The position numbers and the translations under genes are program-made. Source: Niallia sp052318935 (lineage in GTDB: Bacteria; Bacillota; Bacilli; Bacillales; Cytobacillaceae). From it: 64,000 nt of DNA. Below the pieces are notes generated by a model. That model was given only the letters and a program-made list of their open reading frames with translations. It was not told where the DNA came from and did no database searches. Within the stretch, counting starts at the first letter, position 1. The number at the start of each line of letters is the position of its first letter. Where the stretch lies: NCBI GenBank assembly GCA_052318935.1, contig JBQRKO010000003.1. One strand, given 5' to 3'. This document shows, piece after piece, positions 33,243-42,342 of the stretch.

Positions 33243-35456
33243 TTAGTTCAGGTTCATAAAACCATAAACTTTTTTTAAGCCCCCTAATGAAGATTGGCTG
33301 ATTTTCATCAACTTTTGCTTCATTCCCTGGGGAGTCAATTCTACTTTCTCTTGCTTCACACTATAAGCCATTTCACAAAACTGTGACTGACTATTGATGC
33401 TCTCTTCTCCTTCTCCTTTTGTGACATAATGATAATTGCCATTACTATCTTGTTCACGAGCCTTTCGGTTATCTGCCAACATCAAATCTAACCAATTATA
33501 GATTCGCTTTTTCAGATGATCTTTTAATATAGGAAACAGAATTTCCACCCGATTTTCCATATTGCGTGTCATCATATCTGCAGAGGATAAAAACACTTTC
33601 TTCATCCCATTATGATGGAAAGCATAGATGCGTGTATGCTCTAAAAATACACCGATAATACTGCATACACGAATATTTTCACTCACTCCTTGAATGCCAG
33701 GGCGTAAGCAGCATACACCTCTAATGATAAGATCTATTTTTACACCTGCATTGGAAGCTTCGTATAATTTCATGATAATTTTTTTATCAGTTAACGAGTT
33801 CATCTTCGCAATAATATGACCATTTCCACTTTCTTGATGATAAGCTATCTCTTTATCAATCAATTCTATAAAAGTATCTCTTATACCAAATGGCGAAACG
33901 GATAAATGATGATAATTCGGTTTTTCCATATGTCCGCTTAAATAATTAAAGAAGTTTGTCGCATCAATGCCAATTTTAGGATCAGATGTAATTAACCCCA
34001 TGTCTGTATAAATTCTTGCGGTTGCATCATTATAATTACCTGTGCCTAAATGAACGAACCGCTCTATTTTCATTTTCCTTCTACGAACAACGAGTGTTAT
34101 TTTACTATGTGTTTTTAAATACGTCATCCCGTAAATAACATGACAGCCAGACTTCTCAAGCTCTTTTGCCCATTGAACGTTATTTTCTTCATCGAATCTT
34201 GCTTTTAATTCAACAAGCACTGTAACTTGCTTGCCTTTTTCCGCTGCTCTCTCCAAGCTTTTAATAATCGGAGAATCTCCACTTACTCGATATAATGTTT
34301 GCTTAATCGCCAATACATCGGGATCATCCGCTGCCTGCGAAATAAAATCCACCACCGGTTCAAATGATTCGTATGGATGATGCAATAAAATATCTTTCTC
34401 TAATGCTATTGAAAAAATGTCGGTTTCTCCTTCTAAATCTTGTGGAGGCTGTGGAATAAATGCTGGCTCTACTAAATGTTCATGTGTTGCTGAAATCGCT
34501 TTATAAAAGGAGAACAGGAAGGTCAAATCTAAAGGTGCACGCGTATAATATACATCCTTATCATGGATTTCCAATTCTTCTTTCAAATATTCTATCACTT
34601 CACTATCGAATAAATGACTTTGTACTTCGAGCCTAACAGCAGCTCCCCATTTACGTTTTTTCAATTCCTCTTCGATTTCTTTTAATAAGTCTTCCGCTTC
34701 ATCCTCATGTATCGTTAAATCGGCATTTCTTGTAATGCGGAAAGGCGTTGTCGATACGACATGATAACCTTTAAATAGTTTATTGCTGAATTGTGAGATT
34801 ACTTCTTCCAGCAAAACAAAAATACGTTTATCATCTTCCGCCGGAATTTCTATATAACGGCTAATAACCGAAGGAACTTGTACAATCGCAAACTTTGAGT
34901 AATCTTCTGATTTAATCGTTTCCTCTTCGATTTTAATTCCAATATTTAAAGATTTATTTAGTAGCATAGGAAATGGTCGATATGCATCAACAGCCATAGG
35001 AGTCAATACAGGAAAAATTTGTTCATCAAAAAATGTTTCTAAAAATGCTAAAGCATCGGTGGATACCTCTGATACTGGAACAATACGTACATTTTCTTTT
35101 TCTAAAAGTGGTGTTAACTCATGTATATACGTGTGATCTTGCTTGTCTACTAATTTATGAGTGATTTCAGAAATAGCACCAAGCTGTTCTTTTGGCGTCA
35201 TTCCTGCTTTATTTTCTGGCTTATTGTAACCGGCCTTTACTTGATCTAATAACCCCGCAACACGTACCATAAAAAACTCATCTAAGTTGGAACTGAAAAT
35301 AGCAAGAAATTTATATCTTTCTAAAAGTGCATTTTCTCCATCCATTGATTCTTCAAGTACACGCTGATTAAAATCAAGCCAACTTAATTCCCTATTATTA
35401 TAAAAAGAAGGATTTTCTAAATTAATATCCGTTTTAACCTCGTTTGCCGTGTTCAA
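33243..35456 (-). CDS. ppk: Polyphosphate kinase 1
   Basis: A 737-residue PPK1 with all four domains. The N-terminal helical domain begins YNNRELSWLDFNQRVLEES, followed by the head domain. Catalytic PLD-like domains hold the phosphorylated histidine in YLKTHSKITLV, with RFVHLGTGNYND next to it and a second H-x-D-type stretch RIYAFHHNGMKK. It makes polyphosphate from ATP. The start is TTG 35456 with GGGGA upstream. The promoter carries a four-repeat Pho box and tandem Spo0A-type boxes, and ppx follows. Confidence 0.95.
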   Translation of the reverse strand: MNTANEVKTDINLENPSFYNNRELSWLDFNQRVLEESMDGENALLERYKFLAIFSSNLDEFFMVRVAGLLDQVKAGYNKPENKAGMTPKEQLGAISEITHKLVDKQDHTYIHELTPLLEKENVRIVPVSEVSTDALAFLETFFDEQIFPVLTPMAVDAYRPFPMLLNKSLNIGIKIEEETIKSEDYSKFAIVQVPSVISRYIEIPAEDDKRIFVLLEEVISQFSNKLFKGYHVVSTTPFRITRNADLTIHEDEAEDLLKEIEEELKKRKWGAAVRLEVQSHLFDSEVIEYLKEELEIHDKDVYYTRAPLDLTFLFSFYKAISATHEHLVEPAFIPQPPQDLEGETDIFSIALEKDILLHHPYESFEPVVDFISQAADDPDVLAIKQTLYRVSGDSPIIKSLERAAEKGKQVTVLVELKARFDEENNVQWAKELEKSGCHVIYGMTYLKTHSKITLVVRRRKMKIERFVHLGTGNYNDATARIYTDMGLITSDPKIGIDATNFFNYLSGHMEKPNYHHLSVSPFGIRDTFIELIDKEIAYHQESGNGHIIAKMNSLTDKKIIMKLYEASNAGVKIDLIIRGVCCLRPGIQGVSENIRVCSIIGVFLEHTRIYAFHHNGMKKVFLSSADMMTRNMENRVEILFPILKDHLKKRIYNWLDLMLADNRKAREQDSNGNYHYVTKGEGEESINSQSQFCEMAYSVKQEKVELTPQGMKQKLMKISQSSLGGLKKVYGFMNLN

Positions 35457-35458
35457 TT

Positions 35459-35477
35459 TTCGACATCCCCTTCGACA
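35459..35477 (-). promoter_or_regulatory. Tandem Spo0A-type boxes in the ppk leader
   Basis: TGTCGAA occurs twice on the minus strand (35459-35465 and 35471-35477), 12 bases apart; one is the perfect nonamer TTTGTCGAA. They lie between the predicted start site and the ppk start codon, which would suit repression by Spo0A~P. Confidence 0.45.
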
Positions 35478-35510
35478 AAATTACATTTTTTTCATCATCT
35501 AAAAAATACC

Positions 35511-35556
35511 ATTATATTGTAAACGCTTAGTAAAGAAATTGTAAATGTTAAGTTAA
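35511..35556 (-). promoter_or_regulatory. ppk promoter with four Pho-box repeats
   Basis: On the minus strand TATAAT lies at 35511-35516. Upstream are direct repeats TTTACA (35518-35523), TTTACT (35529-35534), TTTACA (35540-35545) and TTAACT (35551-35556), each exactly 11 bases apart. This is the arrangement bound by PhoP of Bacillus (TTAACA-like repeats, N5 spacing) in phosphate-starvation promoters. Confidence 0.75.
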
Positions 35557-35559
35557 AAA

Positions 35560-36160
35560 AAGGTTTACCACCTATTATTTGGATAATAGTTTTTTACAAT
35601 ATCTATGCTTGATGAATTCTTGTGTCATTTTTAGACTGACAGCCCTCTTGCATCATCGTAAATAGGTTTAGCTCTATATTTATTAAGGATTAAGTCCTTC
35701 ACCTCTAAGCAAGTACAGGTAGCGTTTTCTAATTAGTGTCTTCAACTGATTCCCTGAAGTTTCAGCTTTCTGAAACGAGTTCATTTTGGTTGTTGTATTT
35801 TTCCAAAGGGATCGAAATATTTATTATTTCCACAATACTCTTATTAGTTTCATCTATTTACTTATTTCGACATTTTAAAGAGATACTCCTTTTTATATGT
35901 TAGAAAACTTGAAATAAAATGAATTTTAAATTCAAATGAAGCCATAAAAAAGTGGATTTTTCCCCTTCGACGAATATGTACACAATCAAGGTATCAAATT
36001 CTAAGAACGGGGGCTTATTTATGACTATTGCGATGTTATTAGGGAAATGATCAGAACTTCCCCACTTATTATTTCTGCATAAAAATAAATTAATATATTT
36101 ACTCAAACTTCGCACCTTCAAATTCGTTTACAAATCTTGATATGACTCGGTTTAGAACAA
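35560..36160. other. Gene-poor gap, partly family E repeat (copy 2)
   Basis: No gene with a ribosome-binding site is recognised. 35790-35910 repeats the 31335-31460 sequence (ATTTACTTATTTCGACATTT). A minus-strand open frame at 35900-36121 (73 codons) has no clear site or homology that I can name. The right edge joins the truncated response regulator. Confidence 0.45.
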
Positions 36161-36163
36161 TAA

Positions 36164-36643
36164 ATCAGAAAATATTGGGATACCCCAATCATAATGCTAA
36201 CTGCAATGAGTGAAAAATCGGATATCGTAAAAGGATTAAAGCATGGGGCAGATGACTATATTACGAAACCTTTTGATGAAGAAGAGCTGACAGCAAGGAT
36301 TGAAGCCGTTTTACGCCGACAAAAAAACGAATGTAAAAAAATTTCATTTCGAGGTCTAACACTTGATCTGGATTCTTTTCAAACTCGGTATAACGAAATA
36401 GAAATTGCCTTAACGCCTAAGGAATTTGAAATGATAAGCTTATTTTTAAATAACCAGAATAAAGTTTTTACGAGAGAACATCTAATTACATCTATTTGGG
36501 GTTATGATGGTTCAACTGAAGATCGAACGATAGATTCCCACGTCAGAAATTTACGGGTAAAACTGCGAAAAGCAGGCTTTCCTGCTGATGATTACTTAAT
36601 AACCGTCTGGGGTATTGGATATAAATGGACTGGCAAGCGGTAA
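36164..36643 (+). pseudogene. 5'-truncated OmpR-family response regulator
   Basis: The reading frame opens directly after a stop at 36161 and reads IRKYWDTPIIMLTAMSEKSD, the second half of a receiver domain, then HGADDYITKPF and an intact winged-helix DNA-binding domain (ALTPKEFEMISLF, TIDSHVRNLRVKLRK, VWGIGYKW). About the first 75 residues, including the phosphorylated aspartate and the DD acidic pair, are missing, and no histidine kinase follows. It is best read as a deletion remnant. A 20-base inverted copy of its own end lies just past the stop. Confidence 0.85.
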
Positions 36644-36668
36644 AAGTTCATTTATATCCAATACCCCA
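36608..36668. repeat. 20-bp inverted repeat flanking the response regulator stop
   Basis: TGGGGTATTGGATATAAATG (36608-36627) and its exact reverse complement (36649-36668) flank the TAA at 36641. The right arm runs straight into half of a family B repeat, so the junction looks like a rearrangement point. Confidence 0.85.
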
Positions 36669-36734
36669 CAGGAGTCTCACGCCTTCCGCTTCAATTAACA
36701 AAGTATCAAATTAACAATTAGCTTTAACATAGCC
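36664..36734. repeat. Family B repeat, right half only
   Basis: CCCCACAGGAGTCTCACGCC to GCTTTAACATAGCC matches the right half of the 27108 and 28988 copies. The left half has been replaced by the inverted response-regulator end. Confidence 0.8.
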
Positions 36735-36961
36735 AAAAACAAAAATATTTTTTTCATTATTTTTTACGTGTTTCTACCTATTTAAAAGAAAAGACTAAAT
36801 AAGGGTCTTAACATTTTTCTTCTTGTGCAGAGGGCTTTTTTTTACGTTATAATTTTATTGACTTGATTCATTTCATCAAAAAAGTTTATATCATTCCATT
36901 TAAAATATGAACAATTGGCTGGGATTTTCTATTTTCTGCTTTTGTTCGAGGAGGTTATATT
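36735..36961. other. Leader region of the mrp operon
   Basis: AT-rich, with no gene. It should contain the mrp promoter, but I could not find a -35/-10 pair with convincing spacing. The ribosome-binding site GAGGAGG near 36948 precedes mrpA. Confidence 0.4.
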
Positions 36962-39355
36962 TTGACATTACTGCATTGGGTTGTGCTATCCCCATTTTTA
37001 TATGCTCTTTGCATTCCTTTTATTGATTATTTTTTTAAAAACAGACATATAGGCTGGTTTATTGTTCCGCTGCCGCTCCTTTTGTTTCTCTACTTTCTAA
37101 GCAATATAACATCTATATCTAATCAACATACAATAATGGAAACGGTACAATGGATACCTTCTTTAGGCATTAATTTTACTGTACATTTAGATGGACTTGC
37201 TTTGTTATTTGCTTTGCTTATTACCGGAATCGGTGCATTAGTTATTTTTTACTCCATTTTTTATTTACATAAAGAAAAAGAGAAATTAAACCTTTTTTAT
37301 TTTTATCTTCTTCTATTTATGGGAGCAATGCTTGGAATTGTTATTTCTGATAATTTAATTGTTCTTTATACATATTGGGAAATAACTAGTTTATCTTCTT
37401 TTTTACTTATTGGCTATTGGAATGAAAGAAGCAAATCACGGAATGGTGCATTAAAATCGATGATTATTACTGTTTTTGGCGGTTTATCAATGTTAGGCGG
37501 CATCATCTTGCTTTATTTAATAAGTGGAACCTTCCAAATTTCAGAAATGATTTCTTATGTTCAAAACCAAAACATTGTATCGCATTCGTTATTTATCGCT
37601 GCAATGATTTGTATCTTACTCGGTGCATTTACGAAATCTGCACAATTTCCTTTTCATATTTGGCTGCCTGATGCAATGGAAGCTCCAACACCAGTAAGTG
37701 CTTACTTGCATTCCGCAACAATGGTAAAAGCAGGCATCTTTCTTATTGCGAGATTAAGTCCAGTATTTGCGGAATCTGCTCTTTGGCTTTTGATCATTTC
37801 ATCTGTTGGAATCATTACATTGCTTTACGCTTCCTTTTTTGCTGTAAAACAAACCGATTTAAAAGGAATTTTAGCTTACTCGACCATCAGTCAGCTTGGC
37901 ATGATCATGTCATTATTAGGAATTGGGGCAGCAGCAGTTCATTTTGATGTATTAGATAATGGTTATGCTGCTGCTACAGCTGCAGCGTTATTTCATTTAG
38001 TAAACCATTCGACCTTTAAAGGAAGTTTATTTATGATGGTTGGGATCATAGACCATGAAACAGGGACGAGGGATATTCGAAAATTAGGCGGATTAATGAC
38101 GTTGATGCCGCTTACCTTTACTGTTGCTGTTATCGGTAGTTTTGCCATGGCGGGACTTCCTCCATTTAATGGCTTTCTCAGTAAAGAAATGTTTTTCACC
38201 TCGATGGTGCATATCCAAAATTTAAAGTGGATGCAATTAAATACATGGGGATCTTTGTTCCCTATTTTCGCTTGGATAGCTAGTATTTTCACTTTTGTTT
38301 ATTGTATGGTCCTTGTATTTAAGACATTTACAGGAACTTATAAACCAGAACAATTGCCAAAAAAGCCGCATGAAGCGCCAATCGGCATGCTCATTTCGCC
38401 GCTTATCCTTGTTTCCCTTGTCATTGTATTTGGTTTATTTCCTAATTTGCTGTCTAACTCCATTCTGTCGCCAGCTGTATCGGCCGTTTATGGTGGACAA
38501 CCTTATGAGCTAGAAATCTATCATTGGCATGGATTTAACTTGGTATTTTTAATGACACTTGGTGTCTTTATACTTGGAACGGTCTTATTCTTAACCGTCT
38601 CCAAATGGAAGAAAATTTACAGATTATTTACTGATACATTAAATCCTATCTTCCATTTCCTTTTGACTAGAAGCACTTTTGTTTCTAAAAAAATAACAGA
38701 TCTTTATATGGTTGGTTCTATTAGAATTTATCTGCTTTATATTTTTGCTTTTTTAGTTGCTGTATTAGGCTATACACTTATTGTGGAAAACGCTGTAAAT
38801 TTCCAACACAAAAACCTTGCTTCTATTGGATTTTATGAAATGTTGCTTTCCGTTATCTTAATTGGGGCAACGATATCGATTCCTTTTGCCAAGTCACGCT
38901 TGTCTGCGATTATTTTATTAGGTGCAGTAGGTTATACGGTTTCTTTATTTTTTGTTATCTTTGGAGCACCCGATTTAGCACTTACACAATTAGTGATAGA
39001 AACAGTATCCGTATCCTTATTTCTATTATGTTTCTATCATTTGCCAATAAAGGCGAGACGAAAGAAAAGCATGCCTTTTAAACTGACGAATGCTGTTATT
39101 TCCATAATGGTTGGCATAACAGCAACTATTATTGCCATAACTGCCTATAACACTAAATTATTCGATTCTATTTCTGCGTACTATATAGCAAACACGTATA
39201 AAAAGGCAGCGGGAGAAAATATGGTAAATGTTATTTTAGTGGATTTCCGCGGCTTTGATACCTTATTTGAAATAGCAGTACTCGCCATTGCCTCAATCGG
39301 CATTTATACGATGATAAAATTGCGTTTAGGAGGAAGAAACAGTGAAAACAAATAA
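36962..39355 (+). CDS. mrpA: Na+/H+ antiporter subunit A
   Basis: A 797-residue membrane protein with about 20 helices. The N-terminal two thirds are homologous to complex I subunit NuoL: YTYWEITSLSSFLLIGYW holds the conserved glutamate, and KSAQFPFHIWLPDAMEAPTP holds the conserved lysine. The last third carries the MrpB-like (DUF4040) region. It is the largest subunit of the seven-gene Mrp complex, which exchanges Na+ for H+ across the membrane and supports alkali and salt tolerance. The start is TTG 36962 after GAGGAGG. It overlaps mrpB by 14 bases. Confidence 0.94.
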   Translation: MTLLHWVVLSPFLYALCIPFIDYFFKNRHIGWFIVPLPLLLFLYFLSNITSISNQHTIMETVQWIPSLGINFTVHLDGLALLFALLITGIGALVIFYSIFYLHKEKEKLNLFYFYLLLFMGAMLGIVISDNLIVLYTYWEITSLSSFLLIGYWNERSKSRNGALKSMIITVFGGLSMLGGIILLYLISGTFQISEMISYVQNQNIVSHSLFIAAMICILLGAFTKSAQFPFHIWLPDAMEAPTPVSAYLHSATMVKAGIFLIARLSPVFAESALWLLIISSVGIITLLYASFFAVKQTDLKGILAYSTISQLGMIMSLLGIGAAAVHFDVLDNGYAAATAAALFHLVNHSTFKGSLFMMVGIIDHETGTRDIRKLGGLMTLMPLTFTVAVIGSFAMAGLPPFNGFLSKEMFFTSMVHIQNLKWMQLNTWGSLFPIFAWIASIFTFVYCMVLVFKTFTGTYKPEQLPKKPHEAPIGMLISPLILVSLVIVFGLFPNLLSNSILSPAVSAVYGGQPYELEIYHWHGFNLVFLMTLGVFILGTVLFLTVSKWKKIYRLFTDTLNPIFHFLLTRSTFVSKKITDLYMVGSIRIYLLYIFAFLVAVLGYTLIVENAVNFQHKNLASIGFYEMLLSVILIGATISIPFAKSRLSAIILLGAVGYTVSLFFVIFGAPDLALTQLVIETVSVSLFLLCFYHLPIKARRKKSMPFKLTNAVISIMVGITATIIAITAYNTKLFDSISAYYIANTYKKAAGENMVNVILVDFRGFDTLFEIAVLAIASIGIYTMIKLRLGGRNSENK

Positions 39356-39767
39356 CCTGATACTCCAAACTGTAACAAAAACAATTGTTTTCCTTATTTT
39401 CCTTTTTTCAATTGATATTTTTTTTGCTGGACATTATACCCCTGGTGGTGGATTTATCGGCGGTTTAATGACAAGTGCTGCCATCGTGCTGTTATTGTTA
39501 GCCTTTGATTTGAAAACGGTTCAGAATATTTTTCCTGTCAATTATATATACGTTACCGCTGCCGGCTTACTTATTGCTGTATTAACAGGGATTAGCGCTC
39601 TGTTCCGTGATAAACCTTTTTTAACACATGCTTTTAATAAACATGTCTATTTACCAATTATCGGAGAAACCTCTCTTCATACTGCGGCAATATTTGACTT
39701 AGGTGTTTATTTAGTTGTTGTTGGCATAACAATGACAATTATTCAAACGATTGGAGAGGATGATTAA
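39342..39767 (+). CDS. mrpB: Na+/H+ antiporter subunit B
   Basis: A 141-residue membrane protein with four hydrophobic helices and the MnhB motif FAGHYTPGGGFIGGLMTSAA near the N-terminus. It starts with GTG 39342 inside the end of mrpA, after AGGAGG, and ends at a TAATG overlap with mrpC. It is a subunit of the Mrp complex. Confidence 0.93.
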   Translation: MKTNNLILQTVTKTIVFLIFLFSIDIFFAGHYTPGGGFIGGLMTSAAIVLLLLAFDLKTVQNIFPVNYIYVTAAGLLIAVLTGISALFRDKPFLTHAFNKHVYLPIIGETSLHTAAIFDLGVYLVVVGITMTIIQTIGEDD

Positions 39768-40108
39768 TGGAAATTTTAATGGCTGTCATTATTGGAATCT
39801 TATTCACTTGTGCTACGTACTTAATGCTGTCGAAAAGCTTACTGCGAATCATTATCGGCACAGGGCTTTTAAGCCATGGGGTTCATTTACTGCTTTTAAC
39901 AATGGGAGGATTAAAAAAAGGCGCAGCACCGTTGCTTGACCAACATGCAAGTTCTTATACAGATCCTCTTCCTCAAGCATTAATACTTACGGCTATTGTT
40001 ATTAGCTTCGGTGTAACCTCCTTCTTTTTAGTACTTGCCTATCGAACGTATCAGGAGCTGGGTACTGATAATCTGGAGAAATTACGAGGGAAAAAAGAAC
40101 ATGACTAA
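39767..40108 (+). CDS. mrpC: Na+/H+ antiporter subunit C
   Basis: A 113-residue NuoK-like subunit with three transmembrane helices. LLRIIIGTGLLSHGVHLLLL covers the second helix, and PLPQALILTAIVISFGVTSF carries the conserved LTAIVI stretch. It starts one base inside the mrpB stop codon and overlaps mrpD by eight bases. Confidence 0.93.
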   Translation: MEILMAVIIGILFTCATYLMLSKSLLRIIIGTGLLSHGVHLLLLTMGGLKKGAAPLLDQHASSYTDPLPQALILTAIVISFGVTSFFLVLAYRTYQELGTDNLEKLRGKKEHD

Positions 40109-41573
40109 TTTGATTATATTACCAATTATCATTCCTTTTATAACAGGAATCGTATTGATCTTTTTTAATAAAAAAGTGCTTTTGCAACGTGTTTTATCTA
40201 TGATAAGTTTGTTTTGTTCTATCATTATTTCCTTATGGATAATAGGAAAAGTCAAAGCTGATGGCATACAAACACTTAATCTGAGCAACTGGGATGCTCC
40301 ATTTGGCATTACAATTGTATCGGATATGCTTTCCGCTTTATTAGTGTTAACAACCAATGTGGTAGCATTATGCTGTATCTTGTATTCGATTAAAGGAATC
40401 GACAAAGATAGAGAAAACTATTTTTATTATTCTATTATTCAATTTTTGCTTGTAGGTGTCATTGGGGCTTTCTCAACAGGAGATATCTTTAACTTATTTG
40501 TTTTTTTTGAAGTAATGCTTATGTCTTCCTATGTACTACTTGTCATCGGCGGCACGAAAATTCAATTAAGGGAAACTGTTAAATATATACTAGTGAATAT
40601 TATTTCATCGGCCCTTTTTGTAGCGACAGTCGCGTATTTATATGCTGTTGTGGGAACACTGAATATGGCCCACATCTCAGCAAGAATTTCAGAAGTTGGC
40701 CATTCAGGCATTATAACCGTTATTGCAGTATTATTTTTAATCGTTTTTGGTTTAAAAGGTGCTATATTCCCGTTATTTTTCTGGATGCCAGGCTCTTATT
40801 ATGCAGCACCGATTCCGATCCTTGCCTTATTTGGCGCTCTTTTAACCAAAGTAGGAGTTTACGCAATCACAAGAACTTTTACGTTATTTTTTTATCAAGA
40901 TACGAGCTTTATTTTCTCTTTATTAAATGTCCTTTCCTTAATAACCATTGTACTCGGAATAATTGGTGTGATTGCCTATAATGATCTTAAAAAAATTATT
41001 ATCTACAATATTTTAACAGCAGTTGGCGTTATTTTATATGGAGTTGCGTCGTTAAATGAAACAGCTATCATCGGCTCTATCTATTATTTAATGCATGATA
41101 TGATCATTAAGACTGCATTGTTTTTATTAATTGGCGCCATTATTTTCGCTGCAGGATCTAATCATTTAAAAAATATAAGTGGGTTATTAAAAAGTTATCC
41201 TGTACTTGCATGGACGTTTTTTATTGCGGCGGTTTCTCTAGGAGGAATTCCTCCTTTAAGCGGCTTTGTCGGGAAATTGTTGATCGTCCAAGGAGGATTT
41301 AAACAGCATGATTACATCGGCAGTTTTATTGTCTTATTGTCGAGCTTGTTTGTCTTGCTGTCTGTAATGAAAATATTTATTAAAGCCTTTTGGGGAAACG
41401 AATCGAAAAAGGAAACCTTATCGATAAAATTATTGCTCGTTCCTTCCATTATTCTTGTCTGTCTTTCTTTTGCGATGGGATTATTTTCTGAAGCAATTTA
41501 TCCTTATATTTCATTAGCAGCCGAAACATTGCTTCACCCAGAGCATTATATTGAAGCAGTTTTAAAGGAGTAG
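40101..41573 (+). CDS. mrpD: Na+/H+ antiporter subunit D
   Basis: A 490-residue, 14-helix protein homologous to NuoM/NuoN. FNLFVFFEVMLMSSYVLLV contains the proton-channel glutamate, GLKGAIFPLFFWMPGSYYAA the conserved lysine, and VSLGGIPPLSGFVGK the C-terminal motif. ATG 40101 was chosen because it follows GGGAAA and overlaps mrpC by eight bases; the upstream in-frame ATG is internal to mrpC. MrpA and MrpD together carry the antiport activity. Confidence 0.94.
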   Translation: MTNLIILPIIIPFITGIVLIFFNKKVLLQRVLSMISLFCSIIISLWIIGKVKADGIQTLNLSNWDAPFGITIVSDMLSALLVLTTNVVALCCILYSIKGIDKDRENYFYYSIIQFLLVGVIGAFSTGDIFNLFVFFEVMLMSSYVLLVIGGTKIQLRETVKYILVNIISSALFVATVAYLYAVVGTLNMAHISARISEVGHSGIITVIAVLFLIVFGLKGAIFPLFFWMPGSYYAAPIPILALFGALLTKVGVYAITRTFTLFFYQDTSFIFSLLNVLSLITIVLGIIGVIAYNDLKKIIIYNILTAVGVILYGVASLNETAIIGSIYYLMHDMIIKTALFLLIGAIIFAAGSNHLKNISGLLKSYPVLAWTFFIAAVSLGGIPPLSGFVGKLLIVQGGFKQHDYIGSFIVLLSSLFVLLSVMKIFIKAFWGNESKKETLSIKLLLVPSIILVCLSFAMGLFSEAIYPYISLAAETLLHPEHYIEAVLKE

Positions 41574-41578
41574 TGAAC

Positions 41579-42055
41579 ATGGCATTTCAACTATTATTAA
41601 ATATATTTTTAGCATTTATCTGGATGTTTTTAAAAGGTTCTGCAAAAGCAGATGCTTTCTTGATCGGTTATATTCTTGGTTTGCTGATTATCTTTATCAC
41701 AAGGCGTTTTTTTACAAGCCGCTTTTATTTGTACCGTGTTTTTGCCATTTTAAATTTGCTTGGTATTTTTTTAAAAGAATTGATAGTAGCAAATTTTGCG
41801 GTATTAAAAGCTATTTTGCAGCCAGCATCAAAACTGACTCCCGGTATTTTTGCAATGGAAACAGTTCTGACAAAAGATTGGGAAATTACGACATTATCTA
41901 ATTTAATCACTTTGACACCTGGTACGTTAGTTGTTGATATTTCAGAAGATAATAAAATACTTTATATACACGCAATGGATATTCGCGATAAAGAAGAAAC
42001 GATTAAAAGTATTCAAAATAGCTTTGAAAAAGCAATCTTAGAGGTGAGTAAATAA
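41579..42055 (+). CDS. mrpE: Na+/H+ antiporter subunit E
   Basis: A 158-residue protein, identical in length to B. subtilis MrpE. Two N-terminal helices (LLLNIFLAFIWMFLKGSA) are followed by a cytoplasmic domain with TLSNLITLTPGTLVVDIS, the hallmark of the family. ATG 41579 follows AAAGGAG by eight bases. The end overlaps mrpF by one base. Confidence 0.93.
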   Translation: MAFQLLLNIFLAFIWMFLKGSAKADAFLIGYILGLLIIFITRRFFTSRFYLYRVFAILNLLGIFLKELIVANFAVLKAILQPASKLTPGIFAMETVLTKDWEITTLSNLITLTPGTLVVDISEDNKILYIHAMDIRDKEETIKSIQNSFEKAILEVSK

Positions 42056-42342
42056 TGTTGATCGTCATTATGCATATTTCCTTATTTATCATCGCTTTAT
42101 CAATGGCAGGGTTTATTTACCGAGTCATAAAAGGACCATCAACTCCTGACAGAGTCGTTGCATTAGACGCTATTGGCATCAATTTAGTTGCCATCATTGG
42201 CATCCTGTCTATCCTGTTAAAAATAGATGTATATATAGAAATTATCCTTCTGATTGGAATTCTTGCTTTTATCGGGACAGTAGCGTTCTCGAAATACTTA
42301 GAAAAGGGGATTATTATCGAACGTGATCGAAATCATCATTAA
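42055..42342 (+). CDS. mrpF: Na+/H+ antiporter subunit F
   Basis: A 95-residue protein with three helices. FIYRVIKGPSTPDRVVALDA is the MnhF signature, with the essential aspartate at its end. It overlaps mrpE by one base and mrpG by 20 bases. Confidence 0.93.
   Translation: MLIVIMHISLFIIALSMAGFIYRVIKGPSTPDRVVALDAIGINLVAIIGILSILLKIDVYIEIILLIGILAFIGTVAFSKYLEKGIIIERDRNHH

Noticed and set aside
35900..36121. 73-codon minus-strand open frame
   Set aside because: No ribosome-binding site and no family I recognise, in a gap full of repeat and deletion scars. It is kept only as a mention in the gap entry.
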